From Thermoproteota archaeon (GTDB lineage: Archaea > Korarchaeota > Korarchaeia > Korarchaeales > Korarchaeaceae), in NCBI GenBank assembly GCA_027491915.1, contig JAOZGC010000002.1, positions 1 through 64,000 of the forward strand: 64,000 nucleotides of DNA, in the 5' to 3' direction. Both the position numbers and the translations under genes were made by a program. Each line of letters opens with the position of its first letter. Position 1 is the first letter of the stretch. The notes beneath the pieces were generated by a model, which saw nothing but the letters and a program-made list of their open reading frames with translations, was not told the DNA's origin and ran no database searches. Of this stretch, positions 57,318-64,000 are shown piece by piece.

Positions 57318-58647
57318 GTACAGATACGGCAGCCCCGAGATGAGGAACATCTTCTCGTTGGAGAATCGTTATCGCCTGATGATCAGGGTAGAAGTTGCCC
57401 TGGCCAGGGCGGAGGCTGAGGTGGGCCTCATTCCGAGGTCTGCGGCGGAAGCCATAGAATCTGCCGCGGATAGGGTTGACCTGAATAGAATCTCTGAGAT
57501 AGAGCGGGAGATAGGTCACGAGACCATGGCCCTCGTCAGAGCGCTCGCCGAGGCCGCCGGCGAGTACGGAGAGTACGTCCATTTTGGGGTGACGTCCAAC
57601 GACATATTGGACACCACGACCGCCCTGCAAATAGTAGAGGCCTCCAAAATAGTGTCCAGGAAGTTGAGGAGTCTCCTTCGAGTCCTGATCGACAGGGGCA
57701 GGGATCTGCTGGACGTCCCCGCTCTTGGTAGAACTCACGGGATGGCCGCCCTGCCAATCCCCTTCGGATTCAAGTTCGCCGTCTGGGCGACTATGGTGCT
57801 CAGGGGGCTCCAGAGATTCGAATCGGCGGCCTCCAAGGCCGCCGTCGGTAAGGTTTCCGGGGCCGTCGGAACCATGGCCGCCCTAGGGGGTGCCGGCCCG
57901 GAGGTGCAGAGGAGGACGATGGCCCTACTCGGACTGAGACCGGCGACGATAACCACCCAGGTCGTGCCCAGGGATCTGTTGGCGGATCTTATTCTATCTA
58001 TGTCCCTCTTATCTACAATTTTCGATACGATAGCCAATGAAATAAGAAATCTTCAGCGAACTGAGATAGGAGAAGTAGAGGAGCCTTTCAGGACCGAGAC
58101 TCAGGTGGGATCCAGCACTATGCCCCATAAGAAGAACCCGATAGTGTCGGAGAAGGTGTGCGGACTGGCGCGGGTAATGAGGGGTCTCTCGGTCGCCGCC
58201 CTGGAGAACGTCGTTCTGGAGCACGAGAGAGACTTAACCAACAGCTCTGCCGAGAGGATCATTCTCCCGGAGGCTTTTCTGATAATCGACGAACAGCTGG
58301 ACTCTCTAGTGGGGATCATGTCCGGCCTCAGGGTGAGGGTCGACAGGATAGAAGAGAACCTCAGGAGAGCCGGGACTTTCATACTCGCCGAGAGGATAAT
58401 GATCGAACTTGCCAGGAGGGGGCTTGGCAGACAGACTGCCCACGAGCTGATCAGGAAATTGGCCATGGATTCTTACGATAAGGGGGTCGACCTGTCTGAA
58501 ACCTTGAAATCCGACGAGAGGGTGAGGGCGATCCTGGGGGCCGATCTCGAGGAGCTGCTCGATCCTAGGACCTACCTGGGAATGGGGAGAGAACTGGCGG
58601 AGAGGGCCTTTGACGAGGTGAACTCATTTTTACGGGAGACCTCATGA
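57298..58647 (+). CDS. purB: Adenylosuccinate lyase
   Basis: Purine biosynthesis enzyme cleaving SAICAR and adenylosuccinate. 449 residues: HPIEYRYGSPEMRNIFS opening, GHETMALVRAL, HFGVTSNDILDT, GRTHGMAA and the superfamily signature GSSTMPHKKNP. ATG at 57298 matches the conserved N-terminus. Last gene of the GINS-MCM-Hel308 operon. Confidence 0.95.
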   Translation: MPVHPIEYRYGSPEMRNIFSLENRYRLMIRVEVALARAEAEVGLIPRSAAEAIESAADRVDLNRISEIEREIGHETMALVRALAEAAGEYGEYVHFGVTSNDILDTTTALQIVEASKIVSRKLRSLLRVLIDRGRDLLDVPALGRTHGMAALPIPFGFKFAVWATMVLRGLQRFESAASKAAVGKVSGAVGTMAALGGAGPEVQRRTMALLGLRPATITTQVVPRDLLADLILSMSLLSTIFDTIANEIRNLQRTEIGEVEEPFRTETQVGSSTMPHKKNPIVSEKVCGLARVMRGLSVAALENVVLEHERDLTNSSAERIILPEAFLIIDEQLDSLVGIMSGLRVRVDRIEENLRRAGTFILAERIMIELARRGLGRQTAHELIRKLAMDSYDKGVDLSETLKSDERVRAILGADLEELLDPRTYLGMGRELAERAFDEVNSFLRETS

Positions 58648-58680
58648 CGTCCGGCTGAAACCTGTAATGGGGGGAGGAGA

Positions 58681-60003
58681 CTGAACCTCCGGCTGAGGTT
58701 CTTGGGAGGGGCCGGGCAGGTCGGCCGATCTTCGATAGAGGTGGTCTACGGACGGACCAGATTGATACTGGACTCTGGGATACACCCAGGCGAGACCGGC
58801 GCCGGGAGGTATCCCCTCCGCCCGGACGGCGACCCAGATTTCCTCATCGTGACTCACGCTCACGTGGACCACTCCGGATACTCCCCGGCCCTGGTCAGGG
58901 AATACGGCTGCGACGTCGTCGCTACCCCCCCAACCAGGGACTTCTCCGAGCCCCTGCTCGTCGACGGCATCAACCTGACCCCGAGGGGGGAGAACCCCCC
59001 CTACTCCAACGAGGACGTCATGGCGCTGAGGAGGAAGGAAAAGCCGGTTAGATACGGGGAGGATCTGAGCCTGGGAGAGATCACCCTCAGGCTGCTGGAT
59101 GCGGGTCACGTCTTGGGAAGCGCCATGGTCCACCTGGAGGCCGACGACGGCCCCAGTCTGCTCTACACCGGGGATATCAACGTCGGGCGGACGAGGATTC
59201 TCTCGGGGGCCGAACCCTCCCCGCCGCCTGTGGATTACCTGATAATAGAGTCGACCTATGGGGGAGACGAGGATAGGCACCCGGCCAGGAAGAGGGTCGA
59301 GAAGAAGTTCGCCTCAGACATTTCTCAGACGATTAAATCGGGCGGCTCCGTCCTGATACCGGCCTTCGCCCTCGGCAGGGCCCAGGAGGTGCTGATGACC
59401 CTCATATCTTACATGGAATCCGGGGTCATTCCGGAGGTCCCCGTATTCATAGACGGCATGATACGTGAGATAAACAGAATATCCTCCCTTTACTGGAGTT
59501 GGATGAGGCCGGAGATAAGGAACAGGGTACGTCGGAGCAGGAGGATGCCCTTCGAACATCCCTATATCGAGCCCGTCGACGACCGGTCGGAGATCCTGGA
59601 GATCGCGGAGCCGCACATTGTGGTCACGACCTCCGGGATGCTCCAAGGGGGACCAGTCGTGGAGTACCTACCCAGATACGCGGTAAATCCGCAGAATCTC
59701 ATCTATCTCACCGGTTACCAAGTCAGGGGGACCAGAGGAAGAGACCTGCTGGAGGGGAGGAGGAAAGTCTCCCTTCCGGGAGGAGGGACCTTGGAGGTCA
59801 GGTCCAGGGTAGAGTTTGCGGATTTCTCTGCGCATTCCGATCAAAGTGGGCTCCTCCAATACATTTCTAGGATCCCAGATCTGAAGGAGGTCCTGATAGT
59901 GCACGGAGAACCGAAGAAAGCCAGACAACTGAGATCTAAGGTGGAGAGGAGGGGGCTCATGGCCTACGTGCCCTCGGTGGGAGAGAGGCTCTCACTAGGT
60001 TAA
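58681..60003 (+). CDS. Beta-CASP metallo-ribonuclease (aCPSF-like, no KH)
   Basis: About 440 residues. THAHVDHSG (HxHxDH), DAGHVLGSAM, GDINVGRTR, ESTYGG, FALGRAQE, TSGMLQGGP and DFSAHSDQ are the metallo-beta-lactamase/beta-CASP motifs. Lacks the N-terminal KH domains of aCPSF1, so it belongs with aCPSF2-like proteins: an RNase of uncertain substrate. The family N-terminal strand LRLRFLGGAGQVGRS requires a CTG start at 58681, which has GGGGGGAGG just upstream; TTG 58702 would cut off that strand. Confidence 0.87.
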   Translation: MNLRLRFLGGAGQVGRSSIEVVYGRTRLILDSGIHPGETGAGRYPLRPDGDPDFLIVTHAHVDHSGYSPALVREYGCDVVATPPTRDFSEPLLVDGINLTPRGENPPYSNEDVMALRRKEKPVRYGEDLSLGEITLRLLDAGHVLGSAMVHLEADDGPSLLYTGDINVGRTRILSGAEPSPPPVDYLIIESTYGGDEDRHPARKRVEKKFASDISQTIKSGGSVLIPAFALGRAQEVLMTLISYMESGVIPEVPVFIDGMIREINRISSLYWSWMRPEIRNRVRRSRRMPFEHPYIEPVDDRSEILEIAEPHIVVTTSGMLQGGPVVEYLPRYAVNPQNLIYLTGYQVRGTRGRDLLEGRRKVSLPGGGTLEVRSRVEFADFSAHSDQSGLLQYISRIPDLKEVLIVHGEPKKARQLRSKVERRGLMAYVPSVGERLSLG

Positions 60004-60030
60004 TATCCTGGTATTAAAATCGCCTGCTCA

Positions 60031-60041
60031 AGATAAAAACC
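60031..60041 (+). promoter_or_regulatory. TATA box of the Era-like GTPase operon
   Basis: AGATAAAAACC, about 28-30 nt before the ATG at 60066. Confidence 0.5.
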
Positions 60042-60065
60042 CGGCGTGGCCCACCCAAGTGGGAT

Positions 60066-60725
60066 ATGCCCTACGGTGCCGTCGCGCTCGAGGAGAGGAG
60101 ATCCTTGAATCCAATATCCTGGCTGATGAGGGTCATCAGGAGGACCAGGAGGCTGAATCTGGGCATATACGGTCCGGTGAACTCAGGCAAGACCACCCTC
60201 GCCAATAGGATAGCCGCCGACTTCGGCGGCGGCGAGGTGGGCAGCGTCAGCAGAGTCCCTCACGAAACTAGAGAGGTCCAGTTCAGCGAGCAGATAGACA
60301 TGAGGTTGGACGGCGCCGGGAGGATCCTGCTGACCGTGGTCGACACCCCAGGCCTGGCCACCAAGATAACGTATAGGACCTTCCTTAGATATGGTTTCAA
60401 GAAGAGCGAAGCCCTAAAAAGGGCTAGAGAGGCCGCTAAGGGAGTTGTCGAGGCCATAAGATCCCTGGATCTTGTGGACGCGGCCCTGATGGTGTTAGAC
60501 TCCACAAAGGATCCGCTGATGCAGGTCAACCTCATACTCCTCGGAAACCTACAGGCCAGGTCTATCCCGACGATTGTGGTCGCCAACAAGATAGACCTCC
60601 CCCACTCCCAGCCTTGGAAGGTTCAGGGGGCCTACCCAGACTACACGGTCATTCCCGTATCCGCCCTGAGGGGGACCAACTTCGATAAGTTGTACAGGGC
60701 GATAGCGGAGGTGGCCAGAAAGTGA
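60066..60725 (+). CDS. Era-like GTPase (archaeal)
   Basis: 219 residues. G1 GPVNSGKTTLANRI, G3 DTPGLATKI, G4 NKID. Conserved in archaea as a trio with DUF2073 and a zinc-ribbon protein; function unproven, perhaps ribosome assembly. No KH domain as in bacterial Era. The stop overlaps the next GTG. Confidence 0.85.
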   Translation: MPYGAVALEERRSLNPISWLMRVIRRTRRLNLGIYGPVNSGKTTLANRIAADFGGGEVGSVSRVPHETREVQFSEQIDMRLDGAGRILLTVVDTPGLATKITYRTFLRYGFKKSEALKRAREAAKGVVEAIRSLDLVDAALMVLDSTKDPLMQVNLILLGNLQARSIPTIVVANKIDLPHSQPWKVQGAYPDYTVIPVSALRGTNFDKLYRAIAEVARK

Positions 60726-60994
60726 GGGGAATAATAGTCTATAGGGAACCGCCCTCTAAGGAAGAGATGCTAGACGGATTGTCCAGGGGAGACGTGTTGG
60801 TTCTCCCGTCGGCCAGGCCAGAGGAAGTCGTGGCCCTCTTGGAGGAGATCTTAGAGTCTGAGACCGTCGGCGACGATCCCGTGGGTTTCGAGTCGGAGTT
60901 CTTAGGACCGGACGGACCGGCGGTTATAGTGCCTCCGAGATCTGCCCGCCTGAAGAGGTCTAAGAACCGCATAATAATAGACGTGGTGGGTTAA
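60722..60994 (+). CDS. DUF2073 protein
   Basis: 90 residues; IIVYREPPSKEEMLDGL opening, acidic middle, and basic SARLKRSKNRIIID end. Always near the Era-like GTPase in archaea that have it. GTG overlaps the GTPase stop (GTGA). Confidence 0.8.
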   Translation: MRGIIVYREPPSKEEMLDGLSRGDVLVLPSARPEEVVALLEEILESETVGDDPVGFESEFLGPDGPAVIVPPRSARLKRSKNRIIIDVVG

Positions 60995-60995
60995 A

Positions 60996-61310
60996 TTGGC
61001 ATTCATGGCGGTGGTCGTCTGTCACCGCTGCGGGTTCTCCAAGATCTATCCGGCGGAGGACGTCCCGGAGGGATGTCCATCCTGCGGGTTCGGAGACCTC
61101 TCGGTATCAGTCTTTAAGGGATGGGATTCGTCCCTCAACGATCGTCGTCCCAGAAAGTTTGGGAAGCCTAGTTTCAGGAAGAGAAGGGTTGCGGTTCCCA
61201 TACTGAAGGTCGACGAGGGCAGGTTTCTGCTTAACCTGCCTCTGCTCTTTGAAGCCGATCCGGCGCCGATAGCCGAGCTGGGGTCGGGAGAATTCGAGCT
61301 TATAACCTAA
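60996..61310 (+). CDS. Zinc-ribbon protein of the Era/DUF2073 cluster
   Basis: 104 residues. CHRCGFSKIYPAEDVPEGCPSCG is a clear zinc ribbon at residues 9-31, followed by a basic linker and a beta-rich tail. TTG at 60996. Ends exactly where the convergent trmI gene ends. Confidence 0.78.
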   Translation: MAFMAVVVCHRCGFSKIYPAEDVPEGCPSCGFGDLSVSVFKGWDSSLNDRRPRKFGKPSFRKRRVAVPILKVDEGRFLLNLPLLFEADPAPIAELGSGEFELIT

Positions 61311-62117
61311 TCAATCCCGCAGCATCTTGCGTCCCACCACCAGGAACGCGGTGTGGCCGATCATCCTGGCCGAGGGCCTGGTCCTCCTCTCGTCGACGTC
61401 GTACTCCCTATCAAGTATCTCGTGGACCTCTATCAATCCGAAGCCCTCCTCCCTCGCCGCGTTGACGAGCTTTGGTATCTGCTCGCAAGATGGGATCAGC
61501 GCGGCAAAGGGTCTCCCTGGCTTGAGGGCCCGCCAAGCGGAGGACAGCGCGTTCCAGGGATCACCTATGTCTATAAAGAAGGAATCGACCTCCTCCTCAA
61601 CCACGTCGGATGTGATGTCCCCGAGCTTGAATTCCACGTTGGTCGCGCCCAGCCTTTCGAGGTTCTTCTTGGCCAGCTTAAGAAATCTATCATCTATCTC
61701 ATAGGTTACGACCCTGCCGCTCCCACCAACAGCCCTCGATAGGGCGAACGCCAGAGCCCCAGAGCCGGTCCCCCCCTCAACCACGACGTCCCCTGGCTTG
61801 ACGTCCGCTCTCATCAGCAAGAAGGCAATATCCTTCGGATAGGCTATCTGCGTCTTCCTCGGAAATTTCTCTATTACCTCAGCCGCCGTGGGCGGTAAGA
61901 CGAGGACGCGATCTCCGCGGCTGGTCTTGGTGGAGGTCCCCCACTCCGCCCCTATCAGATCTCCGAGATCCACGAATCCCCTGTGGGTATGAAATCTCTC
62001 CCTCCTCACCCTGACCAGGTACTTCTTCGGCCCACCTCTCCTTCGCTCGAGGACCAGCAGAGCCAGGTCTTCCTCCTTGATAGGCAATTCCCACCGCACT
62101 CTCCACTTTCCTCCCAC
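61311..62117 (-). CDS. trmI: tRNA (adenine-N1) methyltransferase TrmI
   Basis: Makes m1A57/58 in the T loop of tRNA. 268 residues: N-terminal beta domain, QIAYPKDIAFLLMRADVKPGD, SAM motif VVEGGTGSGALAFALSRAVG, and DSFFIDIGDPWNALSSAW with the catalytic Asp. GTG at 62117. 62118-62240 upstream shows no gene. Confidence 0.92.
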   Translation of the reverse strand: MGGKWRVRWELPIKEEDLALLVLERRRGGPKKYLVRVRRERFHTHRGFVDLGDLIGAEWGTSTKTSRGDRVLVLPPTAAEVIEKFPRKTQIAYPKDIAFLLMRADVKPGDVVVEGGTGSGALAFALSRAVGGSGRVVTYEIDDRFLKLAKKNLERLGATNVEFKLGDITSDVVEEEVDSFFIDIGDPWNALSSAWRALKPGRPFAALIPSCEQIPKLVNAAREEGFGLIEVHEILDREYDVDERRTRPSARMIGHTAFLVVGRKMLRD

Positions 62118-62240
62118 CCTTTTGAACTTTTCACTGCTCTCTTGACCCGCGTCCCCTACCGGGAGTTCAAACAGGCAGCCGCGCGATCAGCCCCCTCCCC
62201 CGGGCGTCCATCGGCGTCGACGAGCGGCGAACCTGAAAAC

Positions 62241-62250
62241 ATTTTTATTC
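62241..62250 (+). promoter_or_regulatory. TATA box of the small winged-helix gene
   Basis: ATTTTTATTC; the predicted transcript start near 62275 leaves an unusually long GC-rich leader of about 55 nt before the GTG at 62329. Confidence 0.45.
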
Positions 62251-62328
62251 GCCTGCCGCCTTATGTTGGTGGGGTCCCCCTCGGTGGGCGGGCCTCTCCC
62301 GGTCAGCCTCTGACTGCGATGCGGGGGA

Positions 62329-62571
62329 GTGAGTTTGAAGGTCTTGTTGGATGCCCACCTGAGGATCTTACGGAAACTCGAACGTGCCGGCGACGACGGT
62401 CTGGTCGCGTCCGAACTCGTCCCGGACAGGGTGGCAAGGGATTTCGTGCTCAAATTCCTTTATTCTAACGGTCTGATAGACAGGAGGAGGAGGTTCAGAG
62501 GCGAGAGGATCTTCATAACGAGTAAAGGGCTCCATCTTCTTAAGACCTTCGGCGACGGGGGCCGGATATAG
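62329..62571 (+). CDS. Small winged-helix-like protein
   Basis: 80 residues: helices LLDAHLRILRKLERAG and RDFVLKFLYSNGLIDRR, then a wing-like RRRFRGERIFITSKGLHLLK. Resembles single wHTH proteins of archaea, so DNA or RNA binding is likely. GTG at 62329. Precedes tgtA by 36 nt. Confidence 0.6.
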   Translation: MSLKVLLDAHLRILRKLERAGDDGLVASELVPDRVARDFVLKFLYSNGLIDRRRRFRGERIFITSKGLHLLKTFGDGGRI

Positions 62572-62607
62572 GCCCCCCTCCCCTAATTTTCTCTTCCGGG
62601 GATCCGC

Positions 62608-64000
62608 TTGGCGCACTTCACCGTCCGCGCCAGAGACGCCGCCGCCAGGTTGGGGCGGCTATCGACCGGGCATGGTACCCTGGACACCCCCCTGCTCTAC
62701 CCGGTGTACAATCCTAATCAACCGTTAGTCAGTCCGAGGGAGATGAGGGAGGCCGGCGCCCAGGCGATCATGACGAATTCCTACATCCTCTACAAGAGCG
62801 GGCACCTAAGAGAGGCGGCCCTAGAGAGGGGGGTACACGGTCTCTTGGACTTCGATGGCGTGGTGGCAACCGACTCCGGGGCGTATCAGCTCTACAGGTA
62901 TGGCAAGATTGACGTCTCGAACTTGGACGTGATAAGATTCCAGCATGCCATAGGGGCCGACGTGGGGAGTATAGTAGACGTTCCCATGTCCGACAGGATC
63001 GGCAGGGAGGAGGCGGAGCGGGGCGTCGCCAAGACCATAGAGGCCGCGAGAGAGTGGGCCAGCATCAGGGACGAGTTGGAGGGCACCCTCTGGATCGGAA
63101 CACCTCAGGGTTCCGTGTATCAGGACCTGGCGGAGAGGGCGGCGCGGGAACTGGCCAGCCTCCCCTTCGACTACTATGGCGTCGGCTCGCTCAAGATCGC
63201 CCTAGAGGAGTACAGGTACTCGACCCAGGTGGATCACTTTATCGCGGTTAGACGGAGGCTCCCAGCGGGGAAGCCCGTCCACTTCTGGGGGGTAGGACAC
63301 CCGTCGACCTTCGCCCTGTTCGCGGCCATGGGCGCCGACAGCTTCGACTCGGCCGCCTACGCCCTATTTGCACGGGACTTGCGCTACATGACGCCGGAGG
63401 GCACCCTTACACTCGGTGAGATAGAAGAATTTCCCTGCTCATGCCCGATATGTTCAAAATATGATCCGAAAGATCTGAAAAACATGCCAAGAGAGGAGGC
63501 CGTTCGCCTGATCGCCCTTCACAATCTGTACGTCTCCTTCTCTGAGATGAGGAGGGTGAGGGAGGCCATAAGGGGGGGTTGGCTCTGGGAACTGGTTCAG
63601 GAGAGGGTGCGCTCCCACCCGAGGCTGTTGGAGGCCTTATACAGGCTGCTCTCCGGTCACTCAGACTATCTGGAGGAGAGAGAGCCCTTCACCAAGAGGA
63701 CCGGTCTCTTCTACTCTGGGATCGAGACTGCCATGAGGCCTGAGGTCGTGAGGGCGCGGAGATTGCTCAATAGATTTGACGGGGGAAGGAAAATAAGGAT
63801 CCCCTTATTTGGGGAGGTCCCGGTCGGACTGAGGTATACCTACCCCTTCGGTCATATTTCGGCGCCCTCGTGGGATGAAAGGGGCATCTTGGATCCAGAT
63901 CCCACTGAGATTCTGACGTCGGTGCTCACGTACCAATTCGGCTCCGAGGCCAAGCTGGCCTTCTCCGATCCCAGGGTCGAGACCTCAAAATCGACCGGGA
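62608..64000 (+). CDS. tgtA: Archaeosine tRNA-guanine transglycosylase (truncated by window end)
   Basis: Exchanges G15 of tRNA for preQ0 in archaeosine synthesis. 464 codons visible. TGT core: VYNPNQPLVSPREM, TNSYILYKS, the catalytic DSGAYQL and substrate site MGADSFDSAAYA, and the zinc site CSCPIC with a downstream His (RLIALHNLY). After about residue 360 the archaeal-specific C-terminal region begins; its end lies outside the window. TTG at 62608. Confidence 0.93.
   Translation, partial: MAHFTVRARDAAARLGRLSTGHGTLDTPLLYPVYNPNQPLVSPREMREAGAQAIMTNSYILYKSGHLREAALERGVHGLLDFDGVVATDSGAYQLYRYGKIDVSNLDVIRFQHAIGADVGSIVDVPMSDRIGREEAERGVAKTIEAAREWASIRDELEGTLWIGTPQGSVYQDLAERAARELASLPFDYYGVGSLKIALEEYRYSTQVDHFIAVRRRLPAGKPVHFWGVGHPSTFALFAAMGADSFDSAAYALFARDLRYMTPEGTLTLGEIEEFPCSCPICSKYDPKDLKNMPREEAVRLIALHNLYVSFSEMRRVREAIRGGWLWELVQERVRSHPRLLEALYRLLSGHSDYLEEREPFTKRTGLFYSGIETAMRPEVVRARRLLNRFDGGRKIRIPLFGEVPVGLRYTYPFGHISAPSWDERGILDPDPTEILTSVLTYQFGSEAKLAFSDPRVETSKSTG

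Noticed and set aside
62251-62328. Possible C/D-box or other small RNA downstream of the TATA box at 62241
   Set aside because: GC-rich with small hairpins, but no matching C (RTGATGA) and D (CTGA) pair; more simply the leader of the winged-helix gene.
1-64000. CRISPR arrays, transposase-type insertion sequences, rRNA genes
   Set aside because: No regularly spaced repeats, no transposase motifs and no rRNA sequence recognised anywhere in the window.

Overview
The window is a gene-dense, GC-rich archaeal chromosome segment. The gene set is archaeal throughout: exosome and RNase P proteins, proteasome subunits, RFC, MCM, GINS, Hel308, SBDS, aIF2 gamma, aIF5B, archaeosine TGT, and tRNAs with an intron or genome-encoded CCA. 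A probable Rpo8 (RpoG) subunit, adjacent rfcS/rfcL and a GINS23-MCM pair point to the TACK group. The Era-like GTPase/DUF2073/zinc-ribbon trio is more typical outside Crenarchaeota, so a deep TACK lineage such as Korarchaeota is my inference, not proven. Start codons are strikingly rich in TTG, and many genes overlap by 4 nt (ATGA/GTGA/TTGA).

Left part (1-17 kb): an ABC ATPase fragment; rps3ae; a sugar nucleotidyltransferase; a YchF GTPase; then the archaeal exosome superoperon (L15e, COG1325, Rpp30, Pop5, PsmA, SBDS, Rrp4, Rrp41, Rrp42, L37Ae, Brix, Pcc1). It is followed by tRNA-Val(GAC), which overlaps the antiparallel riboflavin kinase gene, a translin-like gene, pyrH, tRNA-Glu, adenylate kinase, and a minus-strand operon of probable rpo8, a TFB paralog without a zinc ribbon, and a HerA-like ATPase.

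Mobile element (about 17.07-27.86 kb): an integrated element bounded by imperfect 21-bp direct repeats, inserted just upstream of the tRNA-Val(CAC) promoter. Its genes all lie on the minus strand: integrase with zinc ribbon, decayed recombinase fragment, RHH regulator with a candidate operator, AAA+ replication protein, three unknown proteins, a second recombinase made only of the catalytic domain, a coiled-coil protein, an FtsK/HerA-type ATPase with altered Walker motifs, a PD-(D/E)XK nuclease and a multi-spanning membrane protein. Two perfect 119-bp inverted copies of a hairpin-rich sequence lie inside it. This is the strongest candidate for something undescribed.

Middle part (28-51 kb): AAA ATPase, surface proteins, Orc1/Cdc6, RFC large and small subunits, rpoN, rps2, MEMO, IPP isomerase, L7Ae-S28e-L24e-aIF5B, S6e-aIF2 gamma, tRNA-Gly, tRNA-Thr, proteasome beta, M20 and M50 peptidases, a Nog1-like GTPase, a tRNA methyltransferase, RNase Z, UPF0201, a Toprim protein, a membrane-anchored wHTH protein, tRNA-Leu and NAD kinase.

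Right part (51-64 kb): a GINS23-MCM-Hel308-purB operon whose MCM carries an intein in its Walker A motif, a beta-CASP ribonuclease, the Era-like GTPase/DUF2073/zinc-ribbon cluster, TrmI, a small winged-helix protein and a truncated tgtA. Replication, RNA decay, translation and tRNA modification dominate, and several divergent gene pairs appear to share a single TATA element.
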